5,522 nucleotides of DNA from assembly GCA_023461135.1 (NCBI GenBank), contig JAEWNX010000367.1:1-5522 (forward strand), in the 5' to 3' direction. The position numbers and the translations under genes are program-made. Below, one piece after another: positions 1-5,276 of the stretch (position 1 is the first letter of the stretch; each line of letters starts with the position of its first letter). The stretch is from Pseudomonadota bacterium (lineage in GTDB: Bacteria > Pseudomonadota > Alphaproteobacteria > Caulobacterales > Aquidulcibacteraceae). The notes beneath the pieces were generated by a model. That model ran no database searches and was not told the origin of the DNA. It saw only the letters and a list, made by a program, of their open reading frames with translations.

Positions 1-2
1 AT

Positions 3-200
3 CCGACGGACAAGGACGGCGCGTTCGTGGCGGTCGTTTTGAAGTCCGTCGAGCCGCTGAAAACGCCGGTGACCCTGGCCGCGATCAAGGCGGACAAGGC
101 GTTCAAGGACATGGTGCTGGTCAAAGCCGCGCGCCTCTCCGTTCAGCCGGTGACGGCGGATGAGTGGAAGTCGATCCGCAAAATGGGTGGACTGAAGTGA
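3..200 (+). CDS. EVE domain-containing protein, C-terminal part (5' end outside window)
   Basis: The last 65 codons of a gene that begins before the window, read in the frame that ends with TGA at 198-200. The visible residues include [18 protein letters not shown], then an AAIKAD segment, [19 protein letters not shown] and a final MGGLK. This order (VEPLK.PVTL, then LV...[10 protein letters not shown], then a GG tail) is the typical C-terminal end of EVE-domain proteins, the bacterial relatives of thymocyte nuclear protein 1. The EVE fold is related to PUA and YTH domains, and family members are thought to bind modified bases in nucleic acids. They are usually about 140-160 aa, so a little over half the protein is missing here. 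Its stop overlaps the start of the next gene by 4 nt (GTGA), so the two are probably translated from one message. The assignment rests on recognising the motif pattern; the binding pocket is mostly outside the window. Confidence 0.8.
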   Translation, partial: PTDKDGAFVAVVLKSVEPLKTPVTLAAIKADKAFKDMVLVKAARLSVQPVTADEWKSIRKMGGLK

Positions 201-1159
201 CAGACTATCTCGATCCCAAGCTCTTCAGCGACGGCGCAATCCCGCAAGAAACGAAGACGGCGAACGCGGCCATCATCGCCGCGATGACTGGCATGCCGGA
301 ATGGTGGGACGTCGGCGTGGCGAAGGTGCGCGCGGCGCGGGCGCGCGGTGAAGGCGTGTTTCCAGCGGCCGTAAAATCGGAGCGCGCGCGCTGGATCGAA
401 ATCGACGGGCCGGCAGGAAAGATTCCGTTGCGCGTGATCGCGCCGGAACAATCGCGCGGCGTCTATCTGCACATTCACGGCGGCGGGCACACGCTCGGCG
501 CCGCCGATCAGCAGGATCGATTGCTGGAGCGCATCGCGGATGGCGCGCGCCTTACCGCGATCAGCGTCGAATATCGACTGGCGCCGGAGAATCCGTTCCC
601 CGCCGGGCCGGACGATTGCGAAGCCGCGGCGCTGTGGGTGAGCGATCATCTCAAGGATTTCGGCGGCGACACGTTGGCCATCGGCGGCGAAAGCGCGGGC
701 GCGCATCTTTCCGCGCTGACGATCCTGCGGCTCCGCGACAAGCACGGCAAGACGCCGTTCCACGCCGCAAATTTGGTGTTCGGCGTATTCGATCTGGGCA
801 TGACGCCGAGCGCACGCGCCTTTGGCGACGACGAGCGCCTCGTGCTGCGCACGCTCGACATTCACAAGTTCGGCGACGCCTTCCTGCCCGGCATGAGCGA
901 AACCGAGAAGCGCGCCCCGCACATCTCCCCGCTCTACGCCGATCTCAGCGGCCTTTGCCCGGCGCTCTTCACCGTCGGCACCAAGGACGCCCTGCTCGAC
1001 GACAGCCTCTTCATGCACGCGCGCTGGATCGCGGCGGGCAATCGCGGCGAGCTCGACATCTATCCCGGCGCCTGCCACGGCTTCGTCGCGTTTCCGACGC
1101 CGCAAACGTTCGCCTCGATCGCGCGGCAGACGGACTTCATCAACGCCGCGCTCGGCTGA
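197..1159 (+). CDS. alpha/beta hydrolase, hormone-sensitive lipase (family IV) esterase
   Basis: A 320-aa protein that probably hydrolyses carboxylic esters. It carries the full family IV signature: the oxyanion-hole motif HGGG at residues 94-97 (in [12 protein letters not shown]), [12 protein letters not shown] at 125-136, the nucleophile elbow GESAG at 164-168 with Ser166, an acid site in TKDALLDD (probably Asp264), and His294 in ACHGF. The length is typical of the family. No signal peptide is seen, so it is likely cytoplasmic. GTG at 197 is chosen because it overlaps the EVE stop by 4 nt and has a purine-rich GGGTGGA at 185-191, 5 nt upstream. An in-frame GTG at 164 would add 11 residues that lie entirely inside the EVE gene and is less likely. 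The substrate cannot be read from sequence; short-chain acyl esters are common for the family. The coupling to an EVE protein gives no clear hint about substrate. Confidence 0.9.
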   Translation: MTDYLDPKLFSDGAIPQETKTANAAIIAAMTGMPEWWDVGVAKVRAARARGEGVFPAAVKSERARWIEIDGPAGKIPLRVIAPEQSRGVYLHIHGGGHTLGAADQQDRLLERIADGARLTAISVEYRLAPENPFPAGPDDCEAAALWVSDHLKDFGGDTLAIGGESAGAHLSALTILRLRDKHGKTPFHAANLVFGVFDLGMTPSARAFGDDERLVLRTLDIHKFGDAFLPGMSETEKRAPHISPLYADLSGLCPALFTVGTKDALLDDSLFMHARWIAAGNRGELDIYPGACHGFVAFPTPQTFASIARQTDFINAALG

Positions 1160-1171
1160 GCACGGGCGGCG

Positions 1172-3235
1172 CTAACGCCCCTCCAACTCCGTCAGCAGCG
1201 TTTGCATCCCGTACACATCCGCAAGCGACGCGCGGATGATGGTTGAGGACACGGTGACGCTGCGGTTGAGCTCGCCGTCGTAGAAATATTCCCCGCCCAG
1301 CGAGTGGATGTTCCCGTCGAACACTGCGCCGACGACGCGGCCTTCGCGATCGAGCAACGGGCTGCCGGAATTGCCGCCGATGACGTCCGTCGTGGTCGAG
1401 AAATTGTACAGCGTCCGCGGATTGAGCCGCGCGCGCGCATCGATCCAACGCTGGCTGAGCACGAAGGGCGGCGAGCCGGTCGCGCGCTGATAGAGGCCTT
1501 CGACATAGGTGAAGGGCTCGATCACGCGCCCGCCGGGCTCGGTCCAGCCGCGAACCCGGCCGTAGGAGACGCGCGGACTGAACGTCGCGTCGGGATATTG
1601 GCTTTCGCCGAAGGCGCGGAAACGCGCGCGGGCTATGCGCTCGTGCGCGCGCGCTGCGGGGCCTTCCACCAGTTCGATGTAGCGCTCACGCGCAGCGCGC
1701 GCCTGATCGTCCCAGCCGCGCACGAACACGATCATCGGATCGTCGGACGCAGCTATCGCAGCGGCGCCGCCTTCCCAGAGCTGCATGCGGTAGGCCGGAT
1801 CGGCGAGCCGCGATTGCGACAGCCGGGCCGCAAGCGCTTCGGGGCTTTCGCTGCCGAGAATGGCGCGCACGGCCGGATCGTCGACAGTCAGGTTCTCGCG
1901 CATTTTCGACAGCCAGAAAGCGAGATGCACTTCTTCAAAGCTGGGCGTCACCGGCCGGTCAGCGCGCAAGCCCTGCTCGACCGTGGCCAAGCGCGCCTCG
2001 GTGTAGCGTGGGATGCGCTCGGTGTTCGGCGTTTGCCGCTCCGCCGCGCCGCGCACCAGGTCGCGCGCCCAGCCGAACAGCAGCGAACGCTGGCCGGCGA
2101 TCGATTCCAGATACTGGTAGCGATAGAACATGCCGCGATAGGCGGTTTGCGCGCGCGCAATCTCGCCCCAGGCGTCGCCGACTTCGCGCGTCGCGGCGCG
2201 GTTGCGCCGCACCCGCGTCTGCAAGTCCTGCTCCGTCGCCGCGACGCGCGCAAAGCCTCTCGCGTCCGCAAGCGCCTGGCGCCGGCCGGAGAGACCTTTG
2301 AACGAGTTTTCCACGCTTTGCAGCGCGCTCGAGGCGATGCGCGCCTGATCGGGGCTCTGCGCCGAATACGCAATCAGCCGCCCGCGGATCTCCGCCAGCG
2401 AAGCGATCTGCCAAGGCAGGTTGAAGTCGCGCTCGAACGCCAATTCCGCCGTTGTGCGCAGGCGTGACGTGCGGCCCGGATTGCCGGCGATCAGGACGAT
2501 TTCGTCCGCGGTCACCGGCTCGAACCGCATGGAGAGATGGCTCGGCGTCGCCGCCGGCGCGCCGTTTTCGTAGAGGCGCAGGAACGAGTAATCGAGGCAG
2601 TAGCGCGGGAAGTTGAAATTGTCCGGATCGCCGCCGAACGCGGCGACGCGATGCTCCGGCGCGAACACGAGGCGCACGTCGTCGTAGCGCTTGTAGGTAT
2701 GCAGCGAATAGCGTCCGCCCTGATACAGCGTCACCACTTCGCAGCGCTGGGCGCCGGACGTGCACGCGCCTTCGATGCGCGCGACCTCGGCGTTGCGGAT
2801 GTCCGCAAACGTCTCGGGCGTCGCGCTCGCGGTCGCGGCGTCGATCTGCTGGGTCACGTCGGCGACGCCGGTCAGCACTTGCACCGACATGTTCGGGCAG
2901 GGACGTTCCTCCTCGCGCGCGCGCGCCATGAAGCCGTCGTCGATATAGTTGGCGTCTGTGGTCGAGAGCGCGGTGACGCAGGAAATCACGCAATGGTGGT
3001 TGGTCAGCACGAGGCCCTGCCCGCTGACGTTCGACGCAGAGCACCCGGGCAAGCGCGCCGTGCCGGCCATGATGCGGTCGAGCCAGGCTTGATCCGGCGC
3101 CCAGCCCATTTCGGCGCGCATGCGCTCGGCCGGGAAGTTATCGAACGTCCACATCCCCTCCTCGCTGGACGCCGGCGACGCGGCGCAAGCAAGGATTCCC
3201 ACCGCGGCCGCAGCCGCGCGCAATTTCCCACGCAT
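1172..3235 (-). CDS. S46 family serine peptidase (dipeptidyl-peptidase 7/11-like)
   Basis: A 687-aa exported serine exopeptidase expected to release dipeptides from peptide N-termini in the periplasm or at the cell surface. The chymotrypsin-like halves flank a helical insert at roughly residues 260-570, as in family S46. The catalytic triad is visible: His81 in LVLTNHHC, Asp215 in PRYCLDYSFLRLY and Ser623 in IGGNSGSP. Asn206 and Arg211, just before the Asp, match substrate N-terminus contacts known from S46 structures, with Phe207 where the characterised enzymes have Trp. Asp640 and Gly641, 17 and 18 residues after the Ser, match the DPP7-type (Gly) and not the DPP11-type (Arg) S1 site, which suggests hydrophobic specificity. 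Residues 1-24 form a signal peptide (RGKLR, then an Ala-rich core). ILAC at 14-17 could be a weak lipobox, so a lipid anchor is not excluded. ATG 3235 has a GAGGGGG ribosome site about 8 nt upstream; the frame stays open to 3571, but that extension runs inside the next gene. Confidence 0.93.
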   Translation of the reverse strand: MRGKLRAAAAAVGILACAASPASSEEGMWTFDNFPAERMRAEMGWAPDQAWLDRIMAGTARLPGCSASNVSGQGLVLTNHHCVISCVTALSTTDANYIDDGFMARAREEERPCPNMSVQVLTGVADVTQQIDAATASATPETFADIRNAEVARIEGACTSGAQRCEVVTLYQGGRYSLHTYKRYDDVRLVFAPEHRVAAFGGDPDNFNFPRYCLDYSFLRLYENGAPAATPSHLSMRFEPVTADEIVLIAGNPGRTSRLRTTAELAFERDFNLPWQIASLAEIRGRLIAYSAQSPDQARIASSALQSVENSFKGLSGRRQALADARGFARVAATEQDLQTRVRRNRAATREVGDAWGEIARAQTAYRGMFYRYQYLESIAGQRSLLFGWARDLVRGAAERQTPNTERIPRYTEARLATVEQGLRADRPVTPSFEEVHLAFWLSKMRENLTVDDPAVRAILGSESPEALAARLSQSRLADPAYRMQLWEGGAAAIAASDDPMIVFVRGWDDQARAARERYIELVEGPAARAHERIARARFRAFGESQYPDATFSPRVSYGRVRGWTEPGGRVIEPFTYVEGLYQRATGSPPFVLSQRWIDARARLNPRTLYNFSTTTDVIGGNSGSPLLDREGRVVGAVFDGNIHSLGGEYFYDGELNRSVTVSSTIIRASLADVYGMQTLLTELEGR

Positions 3236-3296
3236 TCGGGGTCCCCCTCGATTCAGTTGGGCCAGCAAAGCCAAAGCGCGGCGGCGAAGCAAGCCG

Positions 3297-3857
3297 TTAG
3301 GGCTGGGCCTCGTCGTGTTGCGCTGCGGCGATGCCGAGTTCCGCCAGCATTTCGGCTTTGACCTGAGGCGAGAGCTCCTCGGCGTCCTCGATGAAGTCGC
3401 GCACCGCGTTTTGGTCGGCGCCGGTAATGCGGACATAGACGCGGTCATCGGCTTCGCCGGGCCCGCCCTCGTCGGCATGGACGATGACGTTGTGGTCTCC
3501 GGCGTTGATCGAGACGGCGGCGCGCCCGTTTTTATCGTCGCCGTCGCCCTCAGCGTTGATTTGCAGATCAACGCCGGGGAAGCGAAGCGACATCACTTCC
3601 GGCGGCATATCGCCTTGCGGCGGAGGATCGCCCGCAAGGCCGCGCGCGCGATCGCTGTCCATCAGGGCCGAAGCGCCTTCCGCGGCGCGCGCGCCGACAA
3701 CCCGGCCGTCCGGCGCGGTGACAAGATAGGTTTGTTCGCCGCTCGTCGCGCGCACTTCGAGGATGTAGCTCTCGCCCGGCGCAGCGCCGCCGCCCGAGTT
3801 CACATCGGCGGAGCACGCCGCGGCGAGGGCCGCGAGGCCGACAATCAACACGCGCAT
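3297..3857 (-). CDS. putative lipoprotein of unknown function, upstream of the S46 peptidase
   Basis: A 186-aa protein that I do not recognise as a named family. The N-terminus (MRVLIVGLAALAAACSADVN) looks like a lipoprotein signal with Cys15 followed by Ser. The residue at -3 is Ala, with Leu at -4, so the lipobox is imperfect and plain signal-peptidase I cleavage is possible. After a Gly-rich linker (to about residue 28) comes a beta-rich stretch, SYILEVRATSGEQTYLVTAPDG, then a Pro-rich segment (GDPPPQGDMPP, 77-86). A second acidic, beta-rich part follows (VDLQINAEGDGDDKNGRAAV, then INAGDHNVIVHAD, VYVRITGADQ). An amphipathic helical tail at about 150-176 ends in LSPQVKAEMLAELG. ATG 3857 is chosen because a perfect AGGAGG lies 8 nt upstream and the signal peptide starts there; the open frame to 3968 has no such support. 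It lies 61 nt upstream of the peptidase gene on the same strand. Confidence 0.8.
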   Translation of the reverse strand: MRVLIVGLAALAAACSADVNSGGGAAPGESYILEVRATSGEQTYLVTAPDGRVVGARAAEGASALMDSDRARGLAGDPPPQGDMPPEVMSLRFPGVDLQINAEGDGDDKNGRAAVSINAGDHNVIVHADEGGPGEADDRVYVRITGADQNAVRDFIEDAEELSPQVKAEMLAELGIAAAQHDEAQP

Positions 3858-3865
3858 CGGGTCAT

Positions 3866-3891
3866 CCTCCTGGCGCGCATTCTGGCGCGCC
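3866..3891 (-). promoter_or_regulatory. perfect Shine-Dalgarno directly abutted by a GC hairpin
   Basis: On the minus strand, GGCGCGC (3885-3891, read as its complement), a 6-nt loop and GCGCGCC (3872-3878) form a 7-bp all-GC stem. The very next bases, 3871-3866, are AGGAGG, and ATG 3857 follows 8 nt later. The ribosome site therefore sits at the foot of the hairpin. It could insulate or modulate translation of the 186-aa lipoprotein, or be the remnant of a terminator for the 46-aa gene, but there is no T tract. The inverted repeat is seen directly; its function is inferred. GCGC-rich stems arise often by chance at this base composition. Confidence 0.45.
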
Positions 3892-3925
3892 GCGCGGCGG
3901 TTGCAAGGAACTGGAGCTGGTCGGC

Positions 3926-4066
3926 TCAGCACATGGCGCGTTCGATGTCGCCCCGCGCACGATCGCACTCGTCCTGCCGCGCCTGGTCGTCATAGGCGCC
4001 CTGCAGCGTGGAGATGCAGCCGCTGAGCATCATCACAGCGGCCAAAGCCAGAACGAGACGGCGCAT
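3926..4066 (-). CDS. small lipoprotein, 46 aa
   Basis: A very short gene whose product has a textbook lipoprotein signal: MRR, a hydrophobic core LVLALAAVMM and the lipobox LSGC with Cys17. The residue after Cys is Ile, not Asp, so sorting to the outer membrane is likely by the usual rule, though that rule is less firm outside enterobacteria. The mature part is only 30 residues, rich in Asp, Arg and Gln (QGAYDDQARQDECDRARGDI), with Cys34 and a C-terminal Cys46 that could pair in a disulfide. It resembles many unnamed small alphaproteobacterial lipoproteins, and I do not assign a family. ATG 4066 is favoured by GGGAGG about 6 nt upstream and by the signal peptide starting exactly there; the frame is open upstream to 4138 but that part has no signal features. 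The 186-aa lipoprotein gene follows after 68 nt on the same strand. Confidence 0.75.
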   Translation of the reverse strand: MRRLVLALAAVMMLSGCISTLQGAYDDQARQDECDRARGDIERAMC

Positions 4067-4141
4067 CCAGTCCTCCCAGTATCGACGCTCAGACGGCGTC
4101 CCTGGCGTCCGGAGCGTACACAGGGGCAAGTTTTCCACAAA

Positions 4142-4175
4142 CAGATTTGAACACCGCCCGCGTCATGCAAATCTG
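4142..4175. promoter_or_regulatory. 8-bp inverted repeat in divergent intergenic region (candidate operator)
   Basis: CAGATTTG (4142-4149) and CAAATCTG (4168-4175) are perfect reverse complements separated by 18 nt; half-site centres are 26 bp apart. They lie between the divergent starts of the 46-aa lipoprotein (4066, minus) and the beta-barrel gene (4260, plus), in AT-rich bases that stand out from GC-rich surroundings. Plausible roles are a regulator's binding site or overlapping promoter elements (TTGAAC at 4147-4152 resembles a -35 box, but no good -10 follows). The symmetry is seen directly; regulation is inferred. The remaining bases of 4067-4259 show no other convincing element. Confidence 0.45.
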
Positions 4176-4259
4176 ACGTAGCCACCCGCGGCGCAGAGCG
4201 TAAGCTGCGTCGCGCGAGGGACCGCCCGTGCGCGCGGCGCGGCCTGAACGGGGGTACTC

Positions 4260-4823
4260 ATGAAAAAACTGTTGGGACTTGCAAGTGTCGCGGCGCTTAT
4301 GGCCGGCATGCCTTTGAACGCCGCGCAGGCGGACATGTACATCGAGGGCAGCGCGGGGATCACCACGCAAGACGAACTCGAATGGGGCGGGGTCAGCTAC
4401 GACATGGACGACGGCTGGAACGCCGGCTTCGCCATTGGCCATTCGATGTGGGGCAATTGGGATGTTGAAGCGGAGTTCTCGTATGACGAGATGGAATACT
4501 CCTGCTGCAATCCCAACAACACGCACGAATACCGGCTGATGGGCAACATGACGTACAATTTCGCCCTCGGCGGATTCACGCCCTATCTCGGCGGCGGCGT
4601 CGGCGCTGCGTTCGTCACCTACGAAAACAGCTCGTCGGAATCGGAAGCAACGGTCGCCGCCTATCAGCTCATCGGCGGCGTGCGTGTTCCGCTTGGCGAT
4701 ACGTGGAGCATTTTCGGCGAGTATCGCTATCAGGACACGTTCGAGAATCCCGAGGACGGCGCGCTCGAATGGGAGCACAACGGCCACAACTGGGCCTTTG
4801 GCGCGCGGCTCAATTTGAACTGA
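4260..4823 (+). CDS. outer-membrane beta-barrel protein (small 8-strand porin-like fold)
   Basis: A 187-aa exported protein expected to form a small barrel in the outer membrane. The signal peptide is clear (MKKLLGLASVAALMAG, cleavage after AQA at residue 24). The mature 163 aa alternate polar and aromatic/hydrophobic residues with Gly turns typical of the OmpA/OmpX-like barrel domain: MYIEGSAGI, WNAGFAIGHSMWGNWDVEAE, YRLMGNMTYNF, FTPYLGGGVGAAFVTYE, YQLIGGVRVPLGDTWSIFGE and a closing strand WAFGARLNLN. It has no C-terminal peptidoglycan-binding domain. The mature protein is acidic, and a loop carries adjacent Cys82-Cys83 (SCCNPNN). The protein ends in Asn, not the usual terminal Phe, although aromatic residues are present in the last strand. 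ATG 4260 has GGGGG at 4250-4254, 5 nt upstream. Two upstream intergenic repeat arms and a strong terminator just downstream suggest a monocistronic unit. The specific role (channel, adhesin or structural) cannot be told. Confidence 0.85.
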   Translation: MKKLLGLASVAALMAGMPLNAAQADMYIEGSAGITTQDELEWGGVSYDMDDGWNAGFAIGHSMWGNWDVEAEFSYDEMEYSCCNPNNTHEYRLMGNMTYNFALGGFTPYLGGGVGAAFVTYENSSSESEATVAAYQLIGGVRVPLGDTWSIFGEYRYQDTFENPEDGALEWEHNGHNWAFGARLNLN

Positions 4824-4830
4824 CATCGGT

Positions 4831-4858
4831 CAAACCCCGCAGCTCGCTGCGGGGTTTG
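4831..4858. terminator. intrinsic terminator, probably bidirectional
   Basis: CAAACCCCGCAG (4831-4842) and CTGCGGGGTTTG (4847-4858) pair as a perfect 12-bp stem around the loop CTCG. It begins 7 nt after the stop of the barrel gene and ends 5 nt before the stop of the converging 82-aa gene, so it sits exactly between two 3' ends. On the plus strand the arm ends in GGGGTTTG and is followed by CTTCTTC, a moderate T tract. On the minus strand it again ends in GGGGTTTG. Both orientations therefore look usable. Confidence 0.9.
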
Positions 4859-4863
4859 CTTCT

Positions 4864-5112
4864 TCAACGCGTGCGCTCGAAGCGGATGACCTTCTGCTCG
4901 CGGTCCACATAGGCGACGCGATAGCCGGCGCGCATCCAGGCGCGCGCGTGGGTGTGGTGGTCCTGGTTGTCGTTGGCCCAGAACGAGCGGTGCTTGTGGG
5001 CGCTTTGCGGCAGCGCCTTGCCGATGATCTGTTCGATATCCTCGAACGTGAGCATTTCCGGACGGCCGTTGCGTCTGTTGAGATGCGTATGCAGCGCGGC
5101 GTATTTGCGCAT
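4864..5112 (-). CDS. small conserved domain protein (DUF7662-like, 'WAND' motif)
   Basis: An 82-aa cytoplasmic protein of unknown function with a recognisable pattern: KYAALHTHLNRR near the start, LTFEDIEQIIGKALPQSAHKH (21-41), SFWAND (43-48), HARAWMRAGYRVAYVD (55-70) and VIRF at 75-78. Small proteins with the same order (L..HL, F.eIE.iiG..LP.SA, WWAND, A.aW..aG..V..VD, V.F.R) are common in bacteria; I believe they are now filed as DUF7662, but I am not certain of the number. In other genomes this domain is also fused to longer proteins; here it stands alone. It is basic and rich in Arg and His, which would suit nucleic-acid contact, but that is speculation. ATG 5112 is chosen for the GGGAGAGG ribosome site about 4 nt upstream and because the family pattern starts there; the open frame runs back to 5301 without family-like sequence. 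It converges on the barrel gene at a shared terminator. Confidence 0.75.
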   Translation of the reverse strand: MRKYAALHTHLNRRNGRPEMLTFEDIEQIIGKALPQSAHKHRSFWANDNQDHHTHARAWMRAGYRVAYVDREQKVIRFERTR

Positions 5113-5129
5113 GTTCCTCTCCCGCCTGA

Positions 5130-5159
5130 CGTCGTTGCCGGATCGGTTGCGCAACGACG
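5130..5159. promoter_or_regulatory. 9-bp inverted repeat in the leader of the 82-aa gene
   Basis: CGTCGTTGC (5130-5138) and GCAACGACG (5151-5159) are perfect reverse complements with a 12-nt spacer. The spacer carries a further GTTGC, so GTTGCGCAAC at 5146-5155 is itself a perfect 10-bp palindrome. The element lies 18 nt upstream of the ATG at 5112, just before its ribosome site, so it may form an mRNA hairpin or serve as a protein-binding site. The symmetry is seen directly; its function is inferred. Confidence 0.45.
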
Positions 5160-5195
5160 CTGACGGGTTAAGGCTGCTGATTTGTGGTAAATGAA

Positions 5196-5222
5196 ATCTT
5201 ACGCGCGTGCGGAACATCTTAC
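5196..5222. repeat. paired ATCTTAC direct repeats, 20 bp apart
   Basis: ATCTTAC occurs at 5196-5202 and again at 5216-5222, exactly 20 bp start to start, about two helical turns. A related GGTAA (the complement of TTACC) lies at 5186-5190, and TAAG follows the second copy at 5225-5228. The cluster sits in the divergent intergenic region between the 82-aa gene and the membrane-protein gene at 5277, so one face of the helix could present two sites to a regulator. No clear -35/-10 pair was assigned in this region. Confidence 0.35.
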
Positions 5223-5276
5223 CATAAGGGTGCGTTTCCGGACTGGCGGCTTCACGGCATTTCAGGGAGGACGAAG

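Noticed and set aside
143..1105. Minus-strand open frame opposite the alpha/beta hydrolase
   Set aside because: The plus strand encodes all family IV esterase motifs in order; the antisense product has no motif.
1160..1186. Small GGGCG...CGCCC hairpin between the converging hydrolase and S46 genes
   Set aside because: It has only a 5-bp stem with a 7-nt loop, overlaps a coding end and lacks a T tract, so it is too weak to call a terminator at this GC content.
1304..2467. Long plus-strand open frame opposite the S46 peptidase gene (387 codons)
   Set aside because: The S46 frame on the other strand has the full catalytic triad and signal peptide. The antisense frame is Arg/Ala-rich low-complexity protein without motifs, as expected in GC-rich DNA.
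2537..3361. Plus-strand open frame spanning the start of the S46 gene
   Set aside because: It crosses two real minus-strand genes and their ribosome site, and its product is Arg/Ala-rich with no family features.
3236..3571. N-terminal extension of the S46 peptidase to 3571
   Set aside because: It would bury the signal peptide 112 residues inside the protein and overlap the lipoprotein gene. ATG 3235 has a ribosome site and a signal peptide directly after it.
3120..3995. Plus-strand open frame over the 186-aa lipoprotein gene
   Set aside because: It is antisense to a gene with a signal peptide and perfect Shine-Dalgarno, and has no recognisable domain.
4089..4826. Minus-strand open frame opposite the beta-barrel gene
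   Set aside because: The plus-strand product has a clean signal peptide and barrel strands. The minus frame runs through the terminator side and the intergenic repeat without any support.
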